Shown here: one piece after another, positions 23,089-34,704 of the stretch
Position numbering within the stretch: position 1 is the stretch's first letter
How the letters are laid out: each line of letters opens with the position of its first letter
Assembly (NCBI RefSeq): GCF_019097595.1
Contig: NC_080716.1
Coordinates: 7,924,140-7,988,139 of the forward strand
Reading direction: 5' to 3'
Length of the DNA: 64,000 nucleotides
Origin: Hemibagrus wyckioides
Lineage: Eukaryota; Chordata; Actinopteri; Siluriformes; Bagridae
The notes under the pieces: generated by a model
Database searches by the model: none
Told to the model about the DNA's origin: nothing
Seen by the model: the letters and a program-made list of their open reading frames with translations, nothing else
Made by a program: the position numbers and the translations under genes

Positions 23089-25300
23089 GATTCACAGAGG
23101 GTGGATTCACATGCAGGGTGAGTTGAATTTCAAACAACAAGGTACAAAAATGAAACAATTCCAAACAGAGGGCATAAAACAGGGAAGGCAAAATAAGGTA
23201 AACAGTCACAGAAATAGGAAAAATACTGTAACACACATATGAATAGGTTGAGTGTCCCAGTTATTATCCACAAACAGGGGCAAAACAGAATTATCCAGGG
23301 CCTCCCCCTGGGCCAAGGGCCTGGACGTTGTGGATGCGTTGTTCGGACTTGTTGCACATGATCGGGTCCAAGACATTGTGTGCCGGCACCCGGCACTGTT
23401 CCTCAGGGCCATACTCCTTTCACTTGTTAAGTTACTGGAGTGTACCCCCCTCATTGCCAAGAGTTAAGGATGTCCTTAACTTGATATGTGGGCTAGCCTT
23501 CAACAGAGTAGAGGGGTAGCTGTCGCTTGGCTGGTGGCCAGTGGACCAGGTTTGACTGGCTTAAGACGAAATACATGGATTGGCCTGTGTATCTGGGGCT
23601 GATTTTCTTACAGGGAATCATGCTTTCTCAAGTTCTTAGTTGCCAGCCATACTGGTACTGAGGAGTTGGACCTTGATGATGGTTGGCCAAAGTTCTGCAG
23701 ATCCATGTTACTTACAAAAACCTTTGATGTGCTACCTCCCATACCTGTTTTCTGTGTTTGCACTAGGCATCAGGCACTCGGGAGTCAGTACTGCTGACAT
23801 TCCAGGGGAGAAATGGGAGTTGATAATGAGTATGGACTGAAATGGGGTAAGTTGCATAGATGAGAAGTGCAGAGAGTTTGGGGTATATTCTGGCCACAGC
23901 AAGAATTGGAAACAGTTTTTAGGATGTCATGTATGCAACCCAGTCCAGCATGTCCCCCAACACATTGTTAACCAGGCCCTGGAACACAGAGGGTGCACTA
24001 GAGAGACACTAGGTATTTGTAGTGGCCATTGGTGGTGCTAAACACTATCTTCCACTCATCTCCCATGTGGACTAAATTATAGGCATGCTGGAGGTCGAGC
24101 TTGGTGAAATAATGGGCTATGCATAGTTGTGCCAGTGCTGCTGGGATGAGTAGAAGGGGATAAAGTTATTTAACGGTGCATTGGTTGAGGCCTTTCTCAT
24201 TGCTTGGCCATGGACGGGAACACTAATGCTCATAGGGAGGTGTGGCCCCTGGCAGCAGTTCAGTGGTACAGTCATAGAGTGTTTAAGGGGACACCGCTAG
24301 CATCAGTTTCATTGAAGACCTACTAGAGGTCTCTGTATGCTGATGGGATACATGTCAGAACACTGGACTCTGGGCTCTCCACAAAGGTAGCTGCAAGTGC
24401 CAGTTTGGGTTTTTCACCACGGTGGTCAAGGCAAGAGGGGGAACAGAGGCCACAATAATGGGGTACTTTTCAGACCTAGCGACCAGTTTATTCAGTTTAT
24501 GAATTTTGTAATAAGTTCTTGGTGGAGGATGTTGATTTTTAAAAATCAGGGCTTGCTTCTGCTCAGTGATGTTGCCCTATCTGATGGGTCCTCCAACAAT
24601 GATGAGTAGAGTACAAGGGTGTACCAGGTTCTGTTGAGAGCTGCAGCCATTGTACGACCACCTTGTCCATGAAGCAGCCTGTTGCTCCAGAGGCCAATTG
24701 AGCTGTCAGGGGATGTGGCATGCCTGAGTGTTGTATAATTATTGGCAACACAAAACCTTTGAGGATAGAAATTGGGGAGGAGTCACCATGAGGGTGTGGG
24801 TGCTGGAGTTAAGAAAAGTGAGCACAAAGCAGGCACTACCTGATCATCATCCCTCATGCTTCTGCCTTCCCTGTTCTATCTCGTTGAATCTGGCTTCTCC
24901 CAGCTCCATCCTTTCATAGTGATGGCCTGGCACCAGCCCAAGTTGCCCACTGCATCCATGGCGAGAGGAATATTCTGTCTCTTATCAGACTCACAGAGTT
25001 TAGATGCAAGAGCAGGGCTAGTTTAATTTCCAACAACAAGGTACAAAAATGAAGCAATTCTAAATGGAACATGCAAAAACGCAAACACAAAAACAGCAAA
25101 TGTAAAAATAAGGAAAACAGACAAATAGGAACATTAAAAAATACTGGAACATACATATTAACAAATGTCAGACAGGAAAAGTTCAGTCAGGAGCAAAACA
25201 CCAATATCAAAAAGAGACAAGTTCCAAAAACTGAGAAAAAAGATGAATTTCAAAATAGGAAAATGCAGCAGAAAATTCAAAGGCTTACCAACATCACAAA
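23089..25300 (-). mobile_element. gypsy-type LTR retrotransposon relic, internally deleted
   Basis: Two similar direct segments, 23089-23300 and 24991-25220, both beginning CACAGAG and sharing 'CAACAAGGTACAAAAATGAA', look like decayed LTRs. Between them, minus-strand text at about 24200-23935 matches the gypsy reverse transcriptase order: GLN-TVK-YPL, then [10 protein letters not shown], then [19 protein letters not shown], then FQGL-like sequence. The frame is broken and the catalytic YVDD/YLDD region, RNase H and integrase are not recognisable; the space is too small for them. LTR boundaries are guesses. Confidence 0.7.
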
Positions 25301-25309
25301 TTGAGAGAA

Positions 25310-26790
25310 ACTGAGCATATACCTTGCAAAGAGGCACTGAAAAAAAAGAAGCTTAAAAAGGGGAAAACCAAGCACACATAGTAGGTAATATGTGAGCTAA
25401 ATTAAAGGTCCAGTGACTGGGAACGTGAGGGAGCTGTTGGTCGCTGGAAATTGGAGTCTGCAGATGCCATATTTGTTGCCTGCTTCGAAGCGGGATCCGT
25501 GATGTTGCACGCTGTGACATTCAGCATGTTGTTCAAGAGTTTTTATTTATTTTTTTCTTTTTAGATTTGGATGTTCTCTGCTTTAAGCTATTTCAGAGCA
25601 AAAAAACTCGCAGTTGTAGGGTTCTGCACCAAATCTTTAAGGGTTGAGGGAAAATAGGCTGCTAAGTCTTATTAAAATACTGTTCAATATAATATTAGAA
25701 CTCACCCTGTCTCAGTAGCAGCAACCCTTTTTTACCCTTTTTTGTTGTTTAAAGGACCATAAAAAATTCTCTCTGCTGGTGGTTAGCAATCCTTTTATGT
25801 TTGGACAGAATGCCAATGGTAAAACATAACAAAACAAAAAATCATTTATAAAATATGACAATAAAGTACATTAGTCATCTCCTCTCATCCATCCAGTTAG
25901 ATTCTGTCAATTTTAGTGCTAATTCATCTGTAAACAATTGGTGCTAAAATGAATAGACAGAGTGAAATTTCACCTTTCTCAAAAAGAATAGAAAGACGAC
26001 ACATGGCTAATGAAAGCAAGAGCCAGATAAAATATGTCTTTTCTTGCACAGAAGACAAGCATGGTTTGTGCAGACCACAGTGTATATCGTGCAGTGAGTT
26101 AATAGCTCCGGAAGCATAAAACCATTGAATTTCATAAGGTATTTAGAGACAAATCACAAAACCTAAAATGTCAAGCCTGTTGAGTTTTTCAAAAGAAAGC
26201 AACTGGATCTGGACACATCTAAAAAAAAATGATCCAAATGACATGCACTGTTCAAGAACAAACATTTAATACATTGTGCAAACTTGCTCATCTCATTGCA
26301 GGTTACAAAATGACCCACAGAGGTGACGCAGAGGAACACAGGAGAATACAAGATGTATTCGAGGACTAAAAGTAGCAGACGGTAACACGCTTAATAAGGC
26401 AAGTGACTATGCACTCAAACTAGACAAATTGACATATGTATCTGATCATCTCATCCTGGTTTTGAGGCACTTATCAAAATGAAAACACATCCTCAGGTTT
26501 CGCATTAATATGATCTCAGCTCTCTTCTTGTTAAACCTCATAATTATGTTTATGCTTTTATATTGCACTTTTTATATTGAGTGTAAAATCTGTTATTCAA
26601 TATTTTGGTCAGTGTTTGTTTTATTTGTTTAGCTAGGTTAAATTGTTATTACTCATGATTATGTTTATGCATTTATATAGTGGCCCATTTTCATATTAAC
26701 ATCATGTGAATATTTGATTTTGCACAAACTGCATATCATTTAATAAACTATTATTTTAGTATACAAAATTATTGTTTTATTGTACAGTGG
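25310..26790. other. intergenic, nothing recognised
   Basis: AT-rich sequence without a gene or repeat family that I can name. Confidence 0.4.
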
Positions 26791-26799
26791 AATACTTAT

Positions 26800-26905
26800 G
26801 AAGACGCTTTTATCCAGAGCGACTTACATTTGTCTCCTTTAGACACCTGAGCAGTTGAGGGCCTTGTTCAAGGGCCCCAAAAGTGGCAGTTTGGTGGCCC
26901 TGAGT
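26800..26905 (+). repeat. dispersed fish repeat (TTATCCAGAGCGACTTACA family)
   Basis: Contains the blocks 'TTTTATCCAGAGCGACTTAC', 'GAGCAGTTGAGGGCC' and 'AGTGGCAGTTTGGTGG'. Other copies: 41185-41280, 44735-44875 and 48000-48125. Element class uncertain (SINE or MITE). Confidence 0.7.
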
Positions 26906-27003
26906 GACCCTATGCTACAAGTGCTGGCCAACTACAATACACTGCCAACCTTAACAACACAATATGTAAGTTTTATTTCATATTATCTTAGGGAGTACAG
27001 TCT

Positions 27004-27050
27004 TACTACTACTACACTACTACTACTACTACTATTACTACTACTACTGC

Positions 27051-27091
<41 letters not shown>
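27004..27091. repeat. (ACT)n-(AAT)n microsatellite
   Basis: ACT units to about 27048, then TAA units. Confidence 0.93.
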
Positions 27092-27099
27092 TAAATACA

Positions 27100-28130
27100 A
27101 AATTGTTCAGACAACTTATAAAATTTAGGGTTATAGTAAGTAGACAGTGCTCAATATACTAAGCTATATCACACATTTAAGCCTCCACATTCCCCAGGAA
27201 AATGTCAGGAGCAGACTGCTTTAAAATTAAACAAGCTGAATGAAAAACTGAAAGTTATTAAAACAAGACAGAGAAATGAAAATATTTGAAGTTGTTTATT
27301 CAGCGATTTTAAATTTGATAACACTAACAGTATTCCTGATGAAGCATGCACACAGCTTTGGGTCACATCTTCTCAAGCAGATTTATGATGGAGCTTCACC
27401 CAGGAGGCTTTTTTAAAAAGTTTGCAATAAGATCCTCTCTGCTTCTCCTAGGTTCTGAAAACTAAATCTTTAAGAATTTTAATAAACAAAGTGTTGGTTT
27501 AAACAAACAAAAAAAAATTACTTAGTTAAAATATTTTAATCCAGACATAAATGTACTATATGTGAAATAACCTCTCTATTTAGATTCATTTTCTAAGCTA
27601 ATTTCAACCATATAGATAAATCAAAATGTCTTTAAGACTAGGAAAATATTGTGTCCAGACATTTGACTAGGACTTCACACCAGATAACTAAGCTGATAGT
27701 AACTTATTCATCACACTGAACTGGGAAACTGGAACACAAAACACCATAGGATAATATCTAATATAAAATATGACTGATATAGACAGACGCTTTTTTTATT
27801 AAAGTTAATATACTACAACAGTGTTAAAAGGAGATGAACACTAACATTATTATTGAGCAGATTAATTAAATTATCTTCTTCTAACAATATACATCAAGTG
27901 AGTTTGCTATATTTTTCCAGATTTTACATATTTCTCTATCCCTCTCCTCTCACTCACTCACTCACTCAAAGTGCTCCTGCTTTACTCGTGCTCTTAAGCA
28001 AAGGTTATGAATATAATTACTTTTCTCACCAAATATTTGATAGAACAATGTTTAACTGTGTAACTGCATTTTAGATTCGGTCGTGTCGTGTTATTAAATG
28101 GAAATTGTATTGGTTTTTAAAAAGATGCAC
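27100..28130. other. intergenic, nothing recognised
   Basis: AT-rich. A short CTCA repeat lies at about 27950-27967. Confidence 0.4.
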
Positions 28131-28139
28131 ACTCACCAT

Positions 28140-28756
28140 CCACATTATTAGGAACACTTGTACAGCTGAACATTATGGGTGGAAACCTTGATGTTGATGA
28201 GAGATGGCCAAATTTGTTCAAGCTGCCAAGAAAGATATAGTGATAGTAAGATATAGTAACATGCACAAAACATCAAATACTGAGGTGGATGTGATTCAAC
28301 AGCAGAAAACCACATGAGGTTTCACTGCTGTCAGTCAAGGCCAGGAATCTGAGTTTGTGCCCAAGTTAACCTCAGATTCCTGTTTTTGGCTGACAGGAGT
28401 GGAACGTGATGTGGTTTTCTGCTGTTGTAGCTCATCCTCCTCAAGGTTTGAAGTGTTGTGCATGCAGAGATGCTTTTCTGCTTTCACCATGGTTGTAAAG
28501 AGTATTTACTAATGAACAAATCTGTATTGACTCTAGTGACTGTTGTGTGTCACATCACTCACATCAATCTGGAACCATGGAGAACCATGCGCCAACCATC
28601 AAAGTCACAAAGATCACACTGATATCCCCGTTCTGATGATTGATGTGAACATTAATTGAAACTCTTGACCTGTATCTGATTCATTTTTTCAAAATCGGCA
28701 TTGTGCTACCCCCACATGATTGCATAAAATATGCAGGTGTTCCTAATAAAGTGGTA
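28140..28756. mobile_element. fold-back Tc1 derivative, copy 1
   Basis: Ends are inverted: 28140-28162 (ACATTATTAGGAACACTTGT) and 28734-28756 (the complement of a close variant). Inside, a sense fragment of a fish Tc1 transposase gene (28297-28353) is followed after 17 bp by its antisense copy (28371-28427), and the antisense text continues through the transposase start region to the right end. So the element is an inverted duplication of the 5' half of a Tc1. No coding capacity. Confidence 0.72.
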
Positions 28757-29090
28757 TAATACACTCCTTGTATTTGTGCTTCCTTTAATCTTTTACACGA
28801 AAAGTAATTCTCACAGGTTATACGGCCTCCTGCCGATCATCATCGATATCTCTGTTACCAAAGTCCCTCTCCCTTCTGTGAACCACATCACCTAAGCATT
28901 GACTTTGTGAACCTGTCATTTGCTATAAAATGAGCTGCACTCCTTGTGTGCATGAAAAATCTCCCTTCCGCGCTGTATGAGGGCATGTCTGATGATGACT
29001 TCAATTTCGCTGTAAGGTAGTGACGGATTCGCAGAAAACCGTTCTGACCCTGCCATGAAATGGTTCATTTTTTGCAGCGTCTGAGGTGAC
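28757..29090. other. complex non-coding sequence, candidate conserved element
   Basis: Non-repetitive sequence with moderate GC (about 28815-29080), including 'ATCATCATCGATATCTCTGT' and a TATAAAA string at about 28924. No open frame with a domain. Conservation untested. Confidence 0.3.
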
Positions 29091-29094
29091 ATTA

Positions 29095-29235
29095 TTTCAA
29101 TTCATTTGAATTTTATTTAAATAGCACTTTTAACAATGAACATTGTCACAAAGCTGCTTTACAGAAATCTATGTATTCAGGATATAAAAGGTAAATGATA
29201 AATGTATCCCTAGAGAGCAAGCCAGAGACAATAAC
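29095..29235 (+). repeat. dispersed fish repeat (CAATTCAATT family)
   Basis: Contains 'AGCACTTTTAACAATGAACA', 'CACAAAGCTGCTTTACAGA' and 'GAGAGCAAGCCAGAGAC', in the same order as the copy at 38843-39070. Confidence 0.75.
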
Positions 29236-29239
29236 AATT

Positions 29240-29690
29240 ACAGCGTTCTCCTGAAATACGTCACCTGGACACACATATTCTCTTAGAATGCTAAACTGTG
29301 GAAAGCATAGATATAGCGTTATACCAGGCCAGTTCTGAATTCCTGCATATAGGAGTCAGGGAAAGTATAGCCTCGATTTCCCTCGAGGTATCATGTAATC
29401 TGTCGTTACACTTGAATGCAATTATAAAGTATAGGCTTCTCTCTGATAATTGGATTAGTATTCTTGCTGTCACACATAATAAGAGTCCAGAAACTCTTTA
29501 GAGTTCCACCAGATTGCAGAGACGTCAATGTAGTGGTGAAACCATTCCCAGACAAACCAGGCCCAATTATAAAATGAAATAGTTGACAAACCAAGACCAC
29601 CCGTATCAGAACTATGACTCAAACCTGAGTCACATCATTTTAAAGGCACACATAAAGAACTATTTAATGGCACACATAAAGAACATAAAA
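29240..29690. other. intergenic, nothing recognised
   Basis: Short open frames on both strands (29291-29501) without a known domain. Confidence 0.4.
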
Positions 29691-29825
29691 AAAATACACA
29701 CTAAGAACAATTTAAGACGCCAATCAGCTTGTCTTGGTACTGGGGGAGGAAACTAGACTACCCAGAGGAAACCAGAGGTGTGAATCAAACCCACAGCCTT
29801 GCAGGTGTGAGGCATGTTTGTTAAC
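29690..29825 (+). repeat. dispersed fish repeat fragment
   Basis: Degenerate form of a common fish sequence, with 'CCAATCAGCTTG', 'GGAGGAAAC-AGA-ACCCAGAGGAAACC' and 'AATCAAACCCACAGCC'. A related block is at 60555-60720, and its opposite-strand relative is at 40745-40985. Confidence 0.55.
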
Positions 29826-29829
29826 AAAT

Positions 29830-30400
29830 CTGTGAAGACATACTTTATTACAGAACACAAAGTTTTCCCCTCTTGAATGAACCTCTCATTCCCATACCAT
29901 AATTGCAAGACAAATTAGCGCTAGTTCTAAACTTTTGGCTTAGACTCAAGGTCACAGAGACGGCTCGTAATCACAGCTGAGTGCCTGCAGATAAGAAAAC
30001 AAACGGCAGACTGAACACTAATAGAGGAGGAACGGAGGACACACTCAAAAGGACATGCAAATTCTCTTTAATTACTTTTTTCTTTTCTTTTTAACATTCA
30101 GTGTCTTTCAACAAAATCATCCTCTTCATTAAAATTAGTATTCTGAGCTTGCATTCATCAAATTCTATTACTTTTCGTCCTGTGGTAAAAAGTACTTTAA
30201 GGGTTCTTCAGCTTGTCTATCTACACCTGAACGCAGCAGAGGTGTATGAGGTACTACTTAAAAAAAAAAAAAAAGTTTTCTTTTAAAGTTTGTACATGAA
30301 ATGTTTGAATTACGGTGTGTTATATAACACTGCAATGTTATTTAAACATTTTTGGTCTTCGGTTTTTAAAGAACCACACCATTACTTCTGACCACCAAGA
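29830..30400. other. intergenic, nothing recognised
   Basis: AT-rich; A-run at about 30258-30273. Confidence 0.4.
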
Positions 30401-30510
30401 TCTCAGAGGCACAATTAAGCAGACAGAAGCTTGGGAAATTTACATAATGCAGGCATAAATAACCTCAAATAACATGTTTTTGACTTGTGTAAAAATTCAA
30501 CCTGGTGAAC
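30400..30510 (+). repeat. local duplicate, unit X copy 1
   Basis: Shares 'AGAGGCACAATTAAGCAGAC' and the rest of a roughly 100-bp block, ending AAAAATTCAACCT, with 32260-32350. Confidence 0.75.
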
Positions 30511-30765
30511 CTGATGGCGAGTTACTGAACCCAGTTGCCTTGAACAAACTGGCTTTGAAGACAACAAGTTAACACACACACACACACTAATTTTTAATAT
30601 ATTTTTTTCCTGTACAGAAGCAATCTTCTGGATTTCAAACACACAGAAATGCTAACAAATGAATGCAAGGACTGAAAATAAACATACAAATGGAAATCAA
30701 TTACAAAGCTTCAAACTCTCCAGCTTTAATTTTTCAGATATACACAACACAGCTAGTAACCCAGC

Positions 30766-30797
<32 letters not shown>
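30766..30797. repeat. (CA)n microsatellite
   Basis: About 16 CA units. Confidence 0.93.
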
Positions 30798-30800
<3 letters not shown>

Positions 30801-30839
30801 AACAGATCACCACAGTGTAATAAAACATTATTGATGTCA

Positions 30840-31260
30840 TGTTTAAGATTAGGATAAAGTATGCATTGAATTTTAAAGCGTGTGTTCAAAGTTTGAGAGT
30901 CAAACTTTTGCAGTATGTGTGGGCGGCTCTGAGAAATGTGGCATTAATTAGCATTTATTAATTTGTTTACTGCAATGAAATGTCTAAGTAAACTATATTA
31001 CCATTACAACTGAGAGCATTCCAGAAATTTGAATACCTTATATTGGATATCTTACAGCTTATTCATGTTATTTAATCTTACTGTTGCATATTACGGTTTT
31101 ATTTGTGTTGTACTTTTTCCTTTTTACACTGTGCTGAATTTGTTTGACCAAATCTTTATTCTGAGAAACAACATTCCTGGAAAGTCTGATTAAAATAATA
31201 CAAAAGGTGGTTATGTTTTGTCTGGCTAAATGATGAGATTGTAGGTAATTAGACAAATCC
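30840..31260. other. intergenic, nothing recognised
   Basis: AT-rich sequence, no domain in the short minus-strand frame at 31068-31268. Confidence 0.4.
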
Positions 31261-31289
31261 CACACCACACATTATGTAGTCCGGCACAT

Positions 31290-31395
31290 CCACAGTGGCT
31301 GGGTGACCTACATTGCTTTAACCACAATCTCCTGACTCCTGACTCCTGACTGGTCAGGTTCAAATCCACTTCATCCAGCTATACAAAATGTGTGC
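31290..31395 (+). repeat. possible tRNA-derived SINE remnant
   Basis: Contains GGTTCAAATCC (31357-31367), which fits an internal RNA polymerase III B box, preceded by a small CTGACTC tandem. An A box is not clear and no cloverleaf could be folded by eye, so this is not called a tRNA gene. Confidence 0.3.
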
Positions 31396-31762
31396 CTCCA
31401 GCTGCATTATTCTGTATGAGATATTAAATTTCCTGCCTGCTGCTTCAGCACACTCACTCACTACCTACAGATATCTACAAAGAACAGCCCTATATTCTAT
31501 ACTCAGTGTTCCTCAGGGGTTTTTTGGTGGGCAGTTCTAGTGAAAGATGCATGTTTTGGTTTTCTACTTCTAGAAATGTTTCTATTCATGTTGACATTTC
31601 TGGGGAATTGATTTTGGTGACATGGAACACTATTAGCAGAAGTGATTCCTGCTGTTATGCTTAAAACATTTTCTGAAAATGAAATTCTTTGTTGTAGTGT
31701 ACGGAAGAGAAGGTTTGAGCTTTGTTTATATCCAGAGAAATAATAGTGAAATAAACATGTGC

Positions 31763-32006
31763 TGTTGTTGTTGATCTTTCGGCTGCTCCCTTGTGCCTGA
31801 GGGGTCGCCACAGCGGACCAACTGGTCTGCACAAAATCTTGGCACAGGTTTTACACCAGATGCCCTTCCTGACACAACCCTCCCATTTTTATCCAGGCTT
31901 GGGAACAGCACTGCATCCAGTGGCTGGGGTTTGGACACTGGCTGGGAATCAAACCTGGGCCTTCCGCATGGTATGCAAGAACCCTACCACTGAGCCACCA
32001 ATGCCC
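31763..32006 (-). mobile_element. tRNA-Gly-derived SINE
   Basis: On the minus strand the right end (32006 to about 31935) reads like tRNA-Gly: GCATTGGTGGCTCAGTGGTA (A box), an anticodon-arm region, then B box GGTTTGATTCC at 31955-31945. A unique body follows, and the element ends with 'GCAGCCGAAAGATCAACAAC' and a short (CAA)n tail at 31763-31772. A 3'-tail fragment of the same family is at 57956-57985. B box has a T where the consensus has C, a likely CpG decay, so promoter strength is doubtful. Confidence 0.75.
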
Positions 32007-32259
32007 TTTTGTGAAACTTGTGCTGCACAGTAGAAATGCTATTCTGAGTTTCAAGAATTTAACAATATACTTAACTATAAAGTAATTTTTTTTTTTAGCA
32101 AAAATTACATTTTCTCTAGACATTGTTATATTTTTCAGGCAATATCCTATAGGTTATTTTTGGCACAGCTCTAAAGAAGGCATACTGATGAGCACTTTCT
32201 TACCTACTGAGACCACAGCTTGTCCACTTTGTCAGTCTTCCTCTCAGAATGCAGAGAAG

Positions 32260-32350
32260 ATGAGAGGCACAATTAAGCAGACAGAATCTGGGGAAATACA
32301 TAATGTAGGCTTAAATTACCTGCTTTTGAGATCTGCAAAAATTCAACCTT
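32260..32350 (+). repeat. local duplicate, unit X copy 2
   Basis: Matches 30400-30510 in order, with substitutions and small indels. Confidence 0.75.
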
Positions 32351-32394
32351 CTAGATCCGTTAGATGCTTTTAATTTCTCTGATTGTGTTCTGGT

Positions 32395-32570
32395 CCTCTC
32401 TTTATAATGTATGAATGTCTAAATTACAGATAACACTGGGGCCTGACTCCACTCTGACCAGCTTCCTTTACAGAGCAAGGCTGATTACATGGACTTCAGT
32501 TGTAGCCTGTATTTCTTGTGAAATCTTACTGTGAGGCAATCAGTTCTTTCTGATCTTTCAGCTCTGTTCT
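32395..32570 (+). repeat. local duplicate, unit Y copy 1
   Basis: Shares with 34145-34300: 'GTCTAAATTAC', 'ATAACACTG', 'CTGACCA', 'GGGCAAGGCTGAT' (AGCAAGG here) and 'TGTAGCCTGTATTTCTT'. Confidence 0.7.
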
Positions 32571-32574
32571 TCCA

Positions 32575-33100
32575 CAAGTATGGATTTAGTGATTCAGTAA
32601 CATAAAGTAAAGTAAACACAAGTGGAATGGTGATTATCATTCCAATAAATCAACATGTTCTTCATTTAGATTTATTGATTTGGGTCATGTATCCGAGGCA
32701 GGTAGACCACATCAAATATGGTGAAAGGAAAGCATGAAGACATGGGAATTAGCTATTAATATGTACAGTGTATATACACTTCAGATCATAATTAGAGACC
32801 AATTAGAGTTTGCCTTTCTTTAAATTGGTGCAAAATATAACCTATGAAGTATTGCCTGAATAATATAACAATGTCTAGAGCAAATGGGGTTTTGCAGTTT
32901 CTCACACTGCTCTGATGTGAACTTCTTCCACACGTCTTTTCCACAGTTCAGTAGCTGTAGTGGGTTTCTTAGCAATTACTTGGTTGCTAAGGATTTCCCA
33001 GAGACTTTTTTTTTAAAATCAGGTTTAGGATTGGCCATTTCATTATTTCAATGTTCTTATTTATTCTAATTTTGACTGATAAATATTCTCAAAGGTGATA
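32575..33100. other. intergenic, nothing recognised
   Basis: AT-rich with no identifiable feature. Confidence 0.4.
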
Positions 33101-33109
33101 TGCTGGAAG

Positions 33110-33870
33110 CAGAAAAAATGAGCATGTATAAGTATATGAGCGACTCCGACAATGGGCAAAATGTTATGACTAGATCAGAACATTTCTAAAACAGCAGGTC
33201 TTGTGTGGTGTCTTGCCTGTCATGTCCAATCCCACAGAAGAGCTTCTGTAGTACACATTGCTGTAAATGTTCATGCTGGCTATGATAGAAAGGTGTCAGA
33301 ATACACTGTGCATCATAGCTTCCTGCATATGGGGCTCAGTCAGAGCACCTATAAAGGGCATGTGAACGTCAGAACTGGAGCATGGAGCAATGGAAAAACA
33401 TGACCTGGCCTGATGAAACACATTTTCTCTTATATCACGTGGACTGCCGGATGGAACCAGGGTGCACTATGGGTAGAAGGCAAGATGCAGTGTGATGCTC
33501 TGGGTAATGTTCTGCTGGGAAAACTTGAGTCCTGCCATTCTGTGGATGTTACTTTGACATATACAACCTACATGCAGACCAAGTGCAGCATCAGTGACTA
33601 CTGGGGCAGAGGTGTCTCAAATGGTTACAGCTCTATGGTGTAGATTGGATTTCAAGCCTCAGCATTACTAAGCTGCCACTGTTTGGTTGTTCTTAACCTT
33701 CTCTGCTTCAAGGGAGCCGTATCATGGTTGATAAAATTTTTCAGCAGGCTAATGTGTCCCGTCTCATTGCAAAACTTGTTCAGGAATGGATTAAAGGAAC
33801 ATGATAAAGAGTTGATTGCTCAGAGCTGTTTTGGCAGCTGCAAAATGTTAGGCATGTGAAGAAAATATTA
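33110..33870 (+). mobile_element. Tc1/mariner remnant, same family as 1-660
   Basis: Recognisable order: 'GACAATGGGCAAAATGTTATG' region near 33150 (N-terminal helix-turn-helix), 'GAAAGGTGTCAGAATACACT' near 33289, 'GAGCAATGGAAAAA' and 'CCTGATGAAACACATTTTCT' (first Asp region) near 33380-33430, 'GGTGCACTATGGG' near 33460, 'TTCAGCAGGCTAATG' near 33740, and 'GAGCTGTTTTGGCAGC' near 33825. Broken in many places; a stretch at about 33600-33730 does not fit and may be an insertion. Confidence 0.72.
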
Positions 33871-34144
33871 TTATCAGAATTTAAGCTATGAATTTTAATA
33901 TTAACCTTGACAATGATTGATGTTACACAATCACTTTTCCAGCAGTTGAACAGAAACATACAAGATCATAATAGAGACTGCCATGTTTCACTGAGAGAGA
34001 TTGAGAAAACCACACCAACGGTCTGAGTGTATACTCAGGAGTGATACAGCAATCAGTCCACCTATGAACAAAAACAATCTCGCAAGGTTAAGTACAACTT
34101 GCGATGGAGTACCAAGAACTCAAGCAACATTTCACACCTATTTT

Positions 34145-34300
34145 CTTCTGAACGTCTAAATTACGAATAACACTGCAGGGGACTAACTCCTCTCTGACCA
34201 ACTTCTGTTATAGGGCAAGGCTGATACCTGGTCTAACATTGTAGCCTGTATTTCTTTGAAATGTTACTGCAATGCTTTTTCTTCAGTCACCTCCAGTGCC
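34145..34300 (+). repeat. local duplicate, unit Y copy 2
   Basis: Matches 32395-32570 about 1.75 kb away, same orientation. Confidence 0.7.
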
Positions 34301-34644
34301 TTTATTCTACCTCTTCCTATTGTCCGATCATGGCTATTCCTTTTTCAAAAACTGATAAAAGGTTTATTAAATAAAACGTGTTCGAGAACGTACTGTATAG
34401 ATCACTGCATGTCTAAGCTGAAGCTGAGTGTATTGTGGTTGTTTCCTTATTACTATCATTTTTTTTAAAGATGCTATGCTGGGGCTGATTTCTTTCTAGC
34501 CCAGACAGTGGACTAATGTGCTTATATGTGATATTATTTAACACAAAAGGGTTGCAGGTTTTCTTGCAGGTTTGGCATTCAGAGAAAATACAGCATGGAC
34601 TGAGTACAGCATTACAAAATTGTGTAAGCAAAAATGTAGCTGCA

Positions 34645-34647
34645 TGT

Positions 34648-34700
<53 letters not shown>
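34645..34700. repeat. (TG)n-(AG)n compound microsatellite
   Basis: TG to about 34672, then AG to 34700. Confidence 0.93.
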
Positions 34701-34704
34701 CATG

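Noticed and set aside
31290..31395. tRNA gene
   Set aside because: Only a B-box-like string; no A box or cloverleaf.
31935..32006. Functional tRNA-Gly gene
   Set aside because: The anticodon arm is changed, the B box has a mismatch, the acceptor stem does not close, and the sequence continues into a SINE body.
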